Origin: CAZALT01 sp964485515
Lineage (GTDB): Bacteria > Actinomycetota > Acidimicrobiia > Acidimicrobiales > Acidimicrobilacustridaceae
DNA: 16,015 nucleotides
Direction: 5' to 3'
NCBI GenBank assembly: GCA_964485515.1
Contig: CAZALT010000079.1
Location: forward strand, 1-16,015
In this document: positions 1-6,474 of the stretch, piece by piece
Layout of the letters: every line of letters begins with the position of its first letter
Position numbering within the stretch: position 1 is the stretch's first letter
Notes under the pieces: model-generated
The model's database searches: none
Told to the model about the DNA's origin: nothing
Seen by the model: the letters and a program-made list of their open reading frames with translations, nothing else
Translations under genes and position numbers: made by a program

Positions 1-39
1 GCAAGAGCGCCGGGCCGACATCGTGAAGACCCTCGATAG

Positions 40-183
40 CCAGGTCGAAGCCTTCCTGCCGTGCTCGCCGCGATCGGCGGACAGTGGAAAGGCCTCGATG
101 ACCTCGAGGTCGAGACCTGCCGCTGGGTCGACTGGTTCAACAACAAACGACTCCACGGCGAGCTCGGCAAGGTCCCTCCCGCC
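40..183 (+). pseudogene. C-terminal remnant of an IS3-family transposase (OrfB)
   Basis: Frame 1 reads WKGLDDLEVETCRWVDWFNN followed by KRLHGELGKVPPA, the typical end of IS3-family OrfB integrases: the last part of the DDE domain with the W-V-D-W-F-N-N and R-L-H-x-x-L-G-x-x-P-P signature. A stop at 37-39 in the same frame closes it upstream, so the catalytic DDE residues are absent here. Downstream of PPA the frame runs open to 237 but no longer resembles a transposase; the usual E-x-E-x-x-Y tail is missing. The fragment is therefore broken on both sides and cannot be active. The match to IS3 OrfB ends is from family knowledge; the subgroup cannot be assigned. Confidence 0.75.
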
Positions 184-186
184 CCT

Positions 187-253
187 CTCTGTCCTCGCCA
201 GCCAGGTAGTTGCCCAGCCAAGCCGACGCGTCGATAGTGGTAGGGACTGTCAT
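187..253 (-). pseudogene. 5' fragment of a second transposase-like gene (IS256/mutator type suspected)
   Basis: On the minus strand an ATG at 253-251 is preceded by a perfect GAGGAG ribosome binding site with a 6-nt spacer (260-265). It reads MTVPTTIDASAWLGNYLAGE before running into sequence antisense to the IS3 remnant, where it ends at a stop at 137-139. The strong initiation signal and the start resemble IS256/mutator-type transposases of actinobacteria, where an N-terminal AWL-type helix precedes the FAEALM region; that later region is absent here. I infer an N-terminal stub cut off at about 185 by recombination with or insertion of the IS3 element. The initiation signal is clear; the family is uncertain and it could be the stub of another gene. 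Confidence 0.4.
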
Positions 254-541
254 CGTGTTCTCCTCAAGGGTTGTGTTGGAACTACTTCTTGAGGTTGACG
301 CGATGACCGTCGCGCCCCGCGGACCCTCAGGCCCTACCGCCCATACACCACTTCTCGGGACTCAACCCGACTAACCAGAAGTGGGAGTTCCGCCCAGGTG
401 CGTAGCTGACGCGCCTTGGCGACTTCACGGATTGAAACCCTCGCAAATCAGATTCTCAGATCCACTCTGGATCTCTGGACAGGGTCTTCCTACAGTCACG
501 CCGAGTTCGACGTGGCGCTGCTCGTCGTTCTGGAGGACGTG
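254..541. other. Intergenic stretch next to the IS remnants
   Basis: No gene is supported here. An inverted pair CCTCAAG (262-268) and CTTGAGG (288-294), and a short hairpin with GCGT/ACGC arms around 400-412, are the only structures seen. A TTG at 416 opens the frame of the next gene, but codons from 416 to about 500 have low third-position GC (ACT, TCA, ATT, GAA, AAT, AGA), so this part is probably untranslated. No clear terminal inverted repeat or target duplication of an insertion sequence could be recognised. Confidence 0.4.
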
Positions 542-2128
542 GTGGCAGAACAGGGCGTAAGTTCAGGCGGCGAGGACCACGCAGAGTCGACGGTCGACCG
601 TGTGCGGCTGCGTAGCCGGCTCTCGAACTGGTGGGCCCGGGTCCCTGTGTCGTGGAGGGTGGCCGGTGTCGTGTTCATCGTGGTGCGCGTTCTGCTTTGG
701 ATGGTTGTGCATCGCACCTATGTCTTCGCTGACACGCACGAGTTTCGCCCCGTCGTTGGAGCCGGTGACCTCTCCTACGTCAGCTTCCTCGGGAGTTCGT
801 ACCGTCCTTGGGTGGTCCCGCTCGTTTACGCGCTGCTTCCCAACGATGAGGTGCGAGTCATCTTCCAAGTGCTCTTTTCGGTGGTCGCCTGGCTGGTGCT
901 CGCCCTCACCTTGGGACGGGCCGTGCGAAGCAGCGTTCTGGCCGCCGTCGCTTTCGTTGCGGTTCTCGTCTTCGGACTCTCGATAGCGGTGACCAGCTGG
1001 GATTTCGTCGTTCTGTCAGAGTCGCTGGCCATCTCGGTCGGAGCGCTGACCATCGCTGCATGGATCAACTTCGCTCGGTCACCCTCGACACGGACTGCTG
1101 TTCTCGTTGGTCTTGCGACGACCATTTTCGTCTTCATACGCCCTCAACTCTTTCCCGTCGTCGCTGTTGTCGCTGTGGTGCTGGCCGTCTCGTCGATCCG
1201 TTCCGCGGAGAAGGTCCTTCGGTTGGGGCTCGCTGGTGTGCTCGTGCTGGTGGTTCTGTGGGGGCTCGGCGTGGTCGACAACATCGAGCGCTACTCCGCC
1301 GGCCGCCAGGAACAGGTCGGGACCTTCACCCAGAATTTCTCGTTCGTCGTGGAGCGCCGCATCCAACCGTTCCCGGAACGGTTGGCGTGGTTCCGTGACC
1401 AAGGCATGCCTGACCCATCGGTCCTGCCGCCCCCGGCCGAAGACATCACGGCGCGGATGCGCGACTTCGGGGCCTACCCGATCGCAGACTGGGCGGCCTC
1501 ACACGGGCAGCTCGCGCTTGCCCGGTACTCGATCGAGCACCCCAACGAGTTCCCGCTCCAGTTCGGAACCGAACTACCCAGCGTCTTGGTGCCCAAACGG
1601 GAGAACCTGATTTACGCCAACGAGGTACCGACCGTTCTTCCCGGCCCGGTCGAGGCGGTTCTCAGTCCCACATCGAGCGACCCGACCAAACCGATGATTC
1701 CGCCGCAAGCACTCTTCGTGGTGCTTTTCGCTGCGACGCTCGCTCTACCTCGTCGCTCCAAGGTCGACCGGGGATTGTTGGGCGTGGCACTCGGTTTCGT
1801 CGGTGTGGGCCTTGCCGGGCTCTACATCTCGTGGCTCGTTTCGACGATGGAGCCCGAGCGGCACGCTATCCCGTTCACCACGCTCGTTCCCCTGATGCTC
1901 CTCGTGGCGTCCATTGCTTTCATCGACGCGGCGATCGGATCGCCAGGGGACCGCGAGAGCATCGAACATGACGAGGCTCCTGCGACGATCGACCTGGGCA
2001 GTGCAAATGGCGGTCGGGCTATGCCTGTTGGTGAGGAGATGGCCACGCTGAACGGCGCCGGATCTCTGGTCGCTCGAGTGGTGAGCGGCTGGCCGTCGGG
2101 GCCACGAACCGTGCCCGAATCCACGTAG
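542..2128 (+). CDS. Polytopic membrane protein, GT-C glycosyltransferase-like
   Basis: The frame is open from TTG 416 (570 aa). I prefer GTG 542 (528 aa) because GGAGG lies 5 nt upstream (532-536) and the earlier codons look non-coding. The protein has about ten hydrophobic helices. Numbering from GTG 542, the first spans about 39-58 and is followed by a loop with F-A-D-T-H-E-F, an acidic site of the kind GT-C enzymes carry in their first outer loop. Later come L-S-E-S-L (about 158-162), F-I-R-P-Q (about 198-202), a soluble loop of about 140 residues (248-385), three more helices, and M-E-P-E-R-H-A-I-P before the last one. This pattern fits GT-C/ArnT-like membrane glycosyltransferases using lipid-linked sugars, but no substrate can be assigned. 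Codon use (many GTT, CTT, GCT) is less GC-biased than in the genes to the right, which with the adjacent IS scars suggests separate acquisition. It could also be a non-enzymatic membrane protein. Confidence 0.7.
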   Translation: MAEQGVSSGGEDHAESTVDRVRLRSRLSNWWARVPVSWRVAGVVFIVVRVLLWMVVHRTYVFADTHEFRPVVGAGDLSYVSFLGSSYRPWVVPLVYALLPNDEVRVIFQVLFSVVAWLVLALTLGRAVRSSVLAAVAFVAVLVFGLSIAVTSWDFVVLSESLAISVGALTIAAWINFARSPSTRTAVLVGLATTIFVFIRPQLFPVVAVVAVVLAVSSIRSAEKVLRLGLAGVLVLVVLWGLGVVDNIERYSAGRQEQVGTFTQNFSFVVERRIQPFPERLAWFRDQGMPDPSVLPPPAEDITARMRDFGAYPIADWAASHGQLALARYSIEHPNEFPLQFGTELPSVLVPKRENLIYANEVPTVLPGPVEAVLSPTSSDPTKPMIPPQALFVVLFAATLALPRRSKVDRGLLGVALGFVGVGLAGLYISWLVSTMEPERHAIPFTTLVPLMLLVASIAFIDAAIGSPGDRESIEHDEAPATIDLGSANGGRAMPVGEEMATLNGAGSLVARVVSGWPSGPRTVPEST

Positions 2129-2149
2129 AGAGTTCAGGCGGCGACATGC

Positions 2150-2165
2150 TGATATCGCGAGATCA
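2150..2165. promoter_or_regulatory. 16-bp palindrome, likely autoregulatory operator of the RHH gene
   Basis: The site reads TGATATCGCGAGATCA; the two 8-base arms (TGATATCG and CGAGATCA) are complementary at 7 of 8 positions. It ends 7 nt before the ATG at 2173. Ribbon-helix-helix regulators commonly repress their own promoter through such palindromes, so I infer autoregulation. No clear Shine-Dalgarno sequence lies between the palindrome and the ATG. Confidence 0.45.
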
Positions 2166-2172
2166 TGCAGTC

Positions 2173-2420
2173 ATGACGAAGCGGACGACCGTACGACTTC
2201 CCGAGGACCTCGCGGACGACGCCGAGGCCGTCGTTCGGGTACGTGGCACGAGCGTGAACCAGCTGATCGTCGTTTCGCTTTCAGGGGAGATCGATCGCGT
2301 CCGGAAGGCAAGGCGTTCGCCGAACGGGCCCGCCAGCTGTTTGCGCGGTTCAGCAGGTCGCCTTGGCGACGGCCTCGATGTCGATCACGCCGGCGATCTT
2401 CTCGTAACCGGCGGGGCTGA
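2173..2420 (+). pseudogene. Ribbon-helix-helix (CopG/Arc-type) regulator, frameshifted
   Basis: From ATG 2173 the first 45 codons encode a canonical ribbon-helix-helix domain: a beta strand (K-R-T-T-V-R-L-P), helix A (about 11-25), the turn G-T-S-V-N-Q, and helix B to about residue 45 (DRVRK). At about 2308-2310 the reading frame breaks. The original frame becomes ARRSPNG, whereas shifting by one base restores KAFAERARQLFARF, the amphipathic tail expected in this family, so one base (probably the A of a GAC codon) appears lost. The restored frame ends at 2418-2420, overlapping the 3' end of the opposite-strand hydrolase gene. No partner toxin gene is adjacent. Solitary RHH proteins of this type are usually DNA-binding autorepressors or antitoxins. 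A sequencing error would also explain the break. Confidence 0.6.
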
Positions 2421-3711
2421 GGTGGAGCCGGTCGATCGAACCGAGGTGCATGTCGAGCACTGCAGGGTTCGATGCATCGCGCACAGCAGCATCGAAGTCG
2501 AAGACGCCATCGACGTCGGCCTCCGTGCGAATCCACTCGTTGATGATCTGCCGATCGGTCTCGCTGTTGGGTGCGCTCGCCACGCCGTCGACCACGGAGT
2601 CGGACGCGGGTGTGATCGTCGCGAGCCAGATCTTCAGGTCGGCGGCTCGGGCCTGGGCGATCAGATCCACCAGGCCGCTGATGATCTCGGCTGCCGGCGC
2701 CTTCGCGAGCCCGAGGTCGTTGATGCCCTCGAAGACGATGACACCTCGCACTCCTGACACCGTCGGAACGTCGCCGCCGAAGCGCTCGACGCCAGGCTGG
2801 CCGGTGACGGACCCGCCGGTGAGGATCTGGTTTCCACCGATTCCGGCGTTGATCACCGAGATCGGGAGTCCGGCCTCGTTGAACCGCCGTTGCAGGTAGT
2901 CCGGGTAGCGCTGGTTCTGGTCGGCCACCGCTACATCGAGGACGGTGTCGGTCGCCGACGCGCCGACCCATCCGTCGGTGATGGAGTCCCCGAAGGCCAC
3001 GATCGCTCGACTGTCAGGTGCAGCCTCCACGTCGAGGCCGGAGATCCCGAACCAGCTGTAGGACCGTTCGGTGAAGTCCGAAGCGCTCGTGGTCCCGGTC
3101 TGGTCACCCGCGCCGGGAGGGGTGATGAATGTTGTGGCGTTCGCGTTCCAGTGCTTGGTGAGATGCCCAGTGCCCGGGGCGAGGAAGAGGCTGATGGCGA
3201 GCGGCTCGAAGGGCTCGAAGCTGATCGACACCGGATCGCTGACCAACTCGGCGTCGGCTCCTGCCGTCGCAGACGACTTGCCTGCGAAGGTCACCTCGAC
3301 GGGCTCAACGACGCCGCCGTCTGGTTGGCTCAGACCGATCGTGACTCGCTCGAAGGTCACCGGGGCCGGGTTGTACCGGTTGGTGAGGTGCAGTCGAACC
3401 TGCCCGTCCGAGCCCAGGTGGGGCGCGATGACATTTCGGACGGTCCGATCGCCGAACTCGGTGGGGATCGGAGCGGATGCGGGGTCGGATCCGAAGTCGG
3501 CGTCACTGGGAGCAGCTCCCCAGCTGGAGATCCACTCAGAGGAGGAGCACTCGCCCGAATCGGCCGTGGCCGTCGTCGAGCTCTTGTCCGATGGTGGCGA
3601 TGCTGAGTCGGAAGGTGTGCTCGACGAACATCCCACGGCGGTTGCGAGTAGTGCCACGAGCGCGACAGCAGCGATCATGTGCCTCGATCGTGATGATCGA
3701 CGAGTGAGCAT
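2350..3711 (-). CDS. Secreted lipoprotein SGNH/GDSL-family hydrolase
   Basis: The chosen start is ATG 3711 (453 aa), because it begins directly with a lipoprotein signal: charged MLTRRSSRSRH, a hydrophobic stretch, then A-T-A-V-G-C with lipobox Cys28. An upstream extension to 3861 would bury the signal. A Ser/Thr-rich linker (about 29-50) is followed by a beta-rich N-terminal domain (about 55-225) and then the SGNH domain. All catalytic blocks are present: G-D-S-I-T-D-G (nucleophile Ser243), N-A-G-I-G-G-N (288-294, oxyanion Gly), G-I-N-D (Asn331) and D-R-L-H-L-S (Asp427, His430). The family comprises esterases, lipases and acyl or acetyl hydrolases acting on lipids or decorated polysaccharides; the substrate here is unknown. 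The protein is predicted to be anchored to the outer face of the membrane. It is leftward, 204 bp from the next gene upstream, and probably its own transcription unit. Confidence 0.9.
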   Translation of the reverse strand: MLTRRSSRSRHMIAAVALVALLATAVGCSSSTPSDSASPPSDKSSTTATADSGECSSSEWISSWGAAPSDADFGSDPASAPIPTEFGDRTVRNVIAPHLGSDGQVRLHLTNRYNPAPVTFERVTIGLSQPDGGVVEPVEVTFAGKSSATAGADAELVSDPVSISFEPFEPLAISLFLAPGTGHLTKHWNANATTFITPPGAGDQTGTTSASDFTERSYSWFGISGLDVEAAPDSRAIVAFGDSITDGWVGASATDTVLDVAVADQNQRYPDYLQRRFNEAGLPISVINAGIGGNQILTGGSVTGQPGVERFGGDVPTVSGVRGVIVFEGINDLGLAKAPAAEIISGLVDLIAQARAADLKIWLATITPASDSVVDGVASAPNSETDRQIINEWIRTEADVDGVFDFDAAVRDASNPAVLDMHLGSIDRLHLSPAGYEKIAGVIDIEAVAKATC

Positions 3712-3885
3712 GGGGACTCGGCTTTCTCGAAGGTGGTGACGAAGTCGTTGGGAGACTCCAGGGATGGTGTACGCCCGAGTCGTCGTTCGAAGCGCGGGCT
3801 TTGGTGGTCGTCTCATCGGGAGGTGCCGTCGAGGCACGCGCCGAGAGCTCGGTGCGGTCACGGTGCCTCTGTTGTCGATGACCGA

Positions 3886-3899
3886 CTGACCGAGGTCAG
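3886..3899 (-). terminator. Small hairpin just downstream of DapB-like gene 1
   Basis: CTGAC and GTCAG form a 5-bp stem around a CGAG tetraloop, 17 nt past the stop codon of the leftward gene ending at 3916. There is no T-run, so it is at best a weak terminator or an mRNA 3'-end stabiliser. Confidence 0.2.
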
Positions 3900-3915
3900 A
3901 CTGCGTGGCCGCTCG

Positions 3916-5025
3916 TCAGGGGCGTACCGCGTGCTTCGGGAGCGTCAGCGGCATCTCGAGCGACCGGAGCAGGCCGGGGTCGGCATCGACGACATAGGGC
4001 ACGGCGTTCACGACGCGCATGGCGGTGGCGAGCATGGCGCCGGCGCCGCTGCCCATCGTGGGGATGCCCGCCTCGGCCGGGTCGTCGAGTGTGGGGGTGA
4101 ACCAGCAGTCGAAGTTGGGCTTGCCCTCCAGGACGACCCGGTAGGAGAGGTCGGCTTCTCCGTTGGGCCAGTCGGTGCCGACGTGGCGTGCCAGTCGGGT
4201 GATGTGGTCGATGACGATGGCTTCTCGGCCGTCGACGACGCCGATGGCCTGGAAGCGGATGGCGCCGGTGGTGCCCGGTTCGACGGTGCCGAATGCGGTC
4301 TCGATCGGCTGCTCGGTCAGTCGGCGGTCGTACGTTTCGCGGATCTCCTCGACCTCGACCCCCAGGCCGTCGCCGATGAACCGGATCTGTGCCTCGAACT
4401 CGCCGGCGATTGCGCCGGGCAACATGATCCACGGTTGGAAGTCGAGAGACTGACCGAAGCCCAACGCATCGATCATGATCTCCTTGACGCCGTAGTCGTC
4501 GTACAGCGCCATCTCGTAGCAGTGGATCTTGGAGACAGACCGGCTCGCGGTCGAGAGCGCCAGCGGGATGTAGTCGCAGAGGAACCCGGGTTCGATGCCC
4601 GAGGCGAAGATCGACGCCCCACCCTCGCGGGCGGCGGCCTCCAGGCGCTCGCGGTGCGCCGGCGTGTAGGCAGACGGGTTGATCAGGGTCGTCGATGTCG
4701 TCGTGACGATGTTGATCCCCGCAGCGAGGATCCGTTCGTAGTCCGGTATCGCCCCGGCGTCTCGCTCTGGGCCGCTGGCGCCGTAGATGACGCAGTCCGG
4801 TTCGAGAGCGAGCAGAGCGTCGACGTCGTTGGTCGCGGCCACGCCGATCGGGAATCCGTTCGCCAGCTCCCCGGCGTCACGCCCGACCTTGTCGGGCGAG
4901 TGGACCCACACGCCGACCAGGTCGAGGTCGTCTCGCTCGTTCGCGGCGACGATTGAAAGTGACCCGATTCCTCCGGTCGACCAGACGACGACGCGGGTCG
5001 GCGCTGCTGACGTTGCTTCCGGCAT
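3916..5025 (-). CDS. DapB-like NAD(P)-dependent dehydrogenase (paralogue 1)
   Basis: A 369-aa protein started at ATG 5025 with AAGGAG 7 nt upstream. It opens with a Rossmann nucleotide-binding fold, VVVWSTGGIGS (about 12-22), then DLDLVGVWVHSPDKVGRDAGEL. Family-wide elements follow: ATNDVDALL, an I-V-T-T-T-S-T segment, S-G-I-E-P-G-F, G-T-V-E-P-G-T-T-G-A, and N-A-V-P near the C-terminus. These are features of the dihydrodipicolinate-reductase-like family that includes 2,4-diaminopentanoate dehydrogenase and proteins annotated as NAD(P)H-dependent amine dehydrogenases. The DapB catalytic H-H-x-x-K motif is not seen, so lysine biosynthesis is unlikely. It is closest in sequence to the paralogue at 6467. 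It probably shares a transcript with the small ORF 72 bp upstream. The substrate is unknown; a carbonyl/imine or alcohol redox step in the local pathway is inferred. Confidence 0.85.
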   Translation of the reverse strand: MPEATSAAPTRVVVWSTGGIGSLSIVAANERDDLDLVGVWVHSPDKVGRDAGELANGFPIGVAATNDVDALLALEPDCVIYGASGPERDAGAIPDYERILAAGINIVTTTSTTLINPSAYTPAHRERLEAAAREGGASIFASGIEPGFLCDYIPLALSTASRSVSKIHCYEMALYDDYGVKEIMIDALGFGQSLDFQPWIMLPGAIAGEFEAQIRFIGDGLGVEVEEIRETYDRRLTEQPIETAFGTVEPGTTGAIRFQAIGVVDGREAIVIDHITRLARHVGTDWPNGEADLSYRVVLEGKPNFDCWFTPTLDDPAEAGIPTMGSGAGAMLATAMRVVNAVPYVVDADPGLLRSLEMPLTLPKHAVRP

Positions 5026-5097
5026 GGCTGCTCTCCTTGTTCAGGTGGAACGGGCGGGTGGCCCCGCGCGCCGTGTTCGATGGCTGCCCACGGGCGG

Positions 5098-5235
5098 CTA
5101 CTCGGTTTGGTTGGGTACGTCGTCGAAGAGCTGTTCGGTGGGTCCGGCGTCGACGAGTCCCATCTTCTTGGTGATGAGGTGGGGGAGGAAGACCGAGCCG
5201 TAGACGAGGTTGCCGACCCAAATGCCCCCTGGCAT
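5098..5235 (-). CDS. Small hydrophobic 45-aa protein, unrecognised
   Basis: On the minus strand an ATG at 5235 (alternative GTG 5241) opens a 45-codon frame. It begins MPGGIWVGNLVYGSVFLPHL and ends in an acidic tail (G-P-T-E-Q-L-F-D-D-V-P-N-Q-T-E). Nearly every codon ends in G or C, as in the flanking real genes, while the overlapping frames give Arg/Pro/Ser-rich shadow peptides. Residues 5-21 could form one short membrane or amphipathic helix. It lies 72 bp upstream of DapB-like gene 1 and downstream of the palindrome at 5266-5287, so cotranscription is likely. No Shine-Dalgarno sequence is obvious; an in-frame TTG inside the palindrome is a possible earlier start. I do not recognise the family. 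It could be an intact small protein or the C-terminal remnant of a larger one. Confidence 0.5.
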   Translation of the reverse strand: MPGGIWVGNLVYGSVFLPHLITKKMGLVDAGPTEQLFDDVPNQTE

Positions 5236-5265
5236 GTCCACGCCAGCGACCGTTGCATCGCGGCT

Positions 5266-5287
5266 ACCATCCAACCCTTAGGATGGT
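5266..5287. promoter_or_regulatory. Perfect inverted repeat, candidate TetR operator of module A
   Basis: ACCATCC (5266-5272) and GGATGGT (5281-5287) are perfect 7-bp arms with an 8-bp spacer, a geometry typical of TetR-family operators. The site lies between the leftward small ORF/DapB-like gene and the rightward luciferase-like gene. On the minus strand a TAAGAT -10-like element (5300-5295) lies 7 nt before the repeat, placing the repeat at the likely transcription start. A TetR bound there would block the leftward promoter and perhaps the rightward one. The closest candidate regulator is TetR-1 (7587-8237); this pairing is inference. Confidence 0.55.
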
Positions 5288-5390
5288 GGGCACTATCTTA
5301 ACCACGTAGAGATCGGGACCGTGGCGTCGTGCTCGCCGACAGCATCAATGGCGGTCCAAACCGGGCTGTCGATATCGAGTGGGGGCACCG

Positions 5391-5471
5391 ATGCGCATGG
5401 ATGACCTGACCTTGGCGGCCATCGCCAACCCGACAGCGGTGCTCACCGTCCCGCACCAGCCGGTCTCCTGA
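5391..5471 (+). CDS. Possible 26-aa leader ORF before the luciferase-like gene
   Basis: ATG 5391 is preceded by GGGGG (5381-5385) at a 5-nt spacing and opens a 26-codon frame starting MRMDDLTLAAIANPTAVLTV. It stops 4 nt before the ATG of the next gene, which has no visible Shine-Dalgarno sequence of its own. The arrangement would suit translation reinitiation into the downstream gene. The peptide has no recognised family and may be chance, so the call is tentative. Confidence 0.25.
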   Translation: MRMDDLTLAAIANPTAVLTVPHQPVS

Positions 5472-5475
5472 CACG

Positions 5476-6474
5476 ATGTTCACGCTGCGCTTCGATATGC
5501 GTGCCCCGACGATGGGAGCGCCGGCCTCCGCGTTGTACCGGGCGGCCATCGAGATGAGTGCCTGGTCCGAGGACCGGGGAGCGGTGATCGCCGTGATCTC
5601 CGAACACCACGGCACCACGGACAACCACCTGCCGTCGCCGTTCCTCCTCGCGTCGGCCATAGCGGCACGCACCGAGCGATTGCGGATCATGCTCGCGGCA
5701 ATCATCGTGCCGTTCTACGACCCGGTGCGTCTGGCCGAGGACATCAGCGTGCTCGACCTCATCAGCGGCGGCCGAATGTCCTATGTGCTGGGGGTTGGCC
5801 ACCGGCGTGAGGAGTACGACCATCTCGGCGTCGATTGGGCCGGCCGGGGCCGGCTGACGGACGAACGGGTGGGCCAGCTGCTCGCGCTCCTGCGCGGCGA
5901 TGAGGTCGACATCGACGGTCGGTCGGTGTCCATCAGTCCGACGCCGCAGAGCGAGCCGGGACCTCAGTTCCTCATCGGGGGCGGCAGCGTCGCGGCGGCA
6001 CGTCGCGCCGGGCGGTTCGGTCTCGGGCTCCTGGCCCAGGCGGACGCGCCAGGCATGCGGGATGCGTACGCCGAAGCCTGCCTCGAGGCGGGGCACGAAC
6101 CCGGCTGGGTTCAGGTGCCCGACCCCGCCAATCCGACGGTGGTCTTCGTCGCCGATGACGTCGATCGCGCTTGGGAGGAGCTGGGTCCGCACCTGCTCCA
6201 CGACGCGATGACCGCCGCGTCCTACCGGCACGGCGACGAGCACGTCGCCAGCATCAGCACCGCCTCCACCGTCGAGGAGCTCCGGGCGGGTCACGCCTAC
6301 CGGGTGCTGACGATCGGCGAGGCGGTCGACCTGGTTCGAGCGGGGAGGCCCTTGCCACTGTTGCCGCTGTGCGGGGGTCTCGCTCCCGAGGTGGCGTGGA
6401 CGTACTTGGAGCGGGCGGCACGAGCCAGTGCCGATGCCGTGGCGAAATCGGAAGGTGGTGATCGCGATGGCTGA
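5476..6474 (+). CDS. Luciferase-like (LLM class) flavin/F420-dependent oxidoreductase
   Basis: A 332-aa protein whose start MFTLRFDMRAP matches the usual beginning of this family, so ATG 5476 is chosen even without a clear ribosome binding site. Characteristic elements are I-S-E-H-H-G (about 41-46), L-D-L-I-S-G-G-R (about 93-100), the flavin-loop-like G-V-G-H-R-R-E-E-Y (about 106-114), and FLIGGGS (about 165-171) before A-R-R-A-G-R-F-G-L-G. These identify the TIM-barrel bacterial luciferase superfamily, which uses reduced FMN or coenzyme F420 for monooxygenation, Baeyer-Villiger-type or hydride-transfer reactions. Which cofactor is used cannot be read from the sequence. The stop overlaps the start of the next gene by 8 nt, so the two proteins are probably made together and act in sequence. 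Confidence 0.85.
   Translation: MFTLRFDMRAPTMGAPASALYRAAIEMSAWSEDRGAVIAVISEHHGTTDNHLPSPFLLASAIAARTERLRIMLAAIIVPFYDPVRLAEDISVLDLISGGRMSYVLGVGHRREEYDHLGVDWAGRGRLTDERVGQLLALLRGDEVDIDGRSVSISPTPQSEPGPQFLIGGGSVAAARRAGRFGLGLLAQADAPGMRDAYAEACLEAGHEPGWVQVPDPANPTVVFVADDVDRAWEELGPHLLHDAMTAASYRHGDEHVASISTASTVEELRAGHAYRVLTIGEAVDLVRAGRPLPLLPLCGGLAPEVAWTYLERAARASADAVAKSEGGDRDG

Noticed and set aside
416..541. TTG 416 as the start of the membrane protein
   Set aside because: There is no ribosome binding site, a small hairpin lies just upstream and the codons are AT-richer; GTG 542 with GGAGG is better supported.
560..2144. 14-bp direct repeat AGTTCAGGCGGCGA at 560-573 and 2131-2144, flanking the membrane-protein gene
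   Set aside because: One 14-mer pair is close to chance expectation in 16 kb of GC-rich DNA, and no element boundary coincides with it.
3733..4956. Long plus-strand ORF (407 codons) opposite DapB-like gene 1
   Set aside because: Its product is Asp/Arg/Val-rich low complexity, a mirror of the GC-rich real gene on the minus strand, which has a Rossmann motif and a good ribosome binding site.
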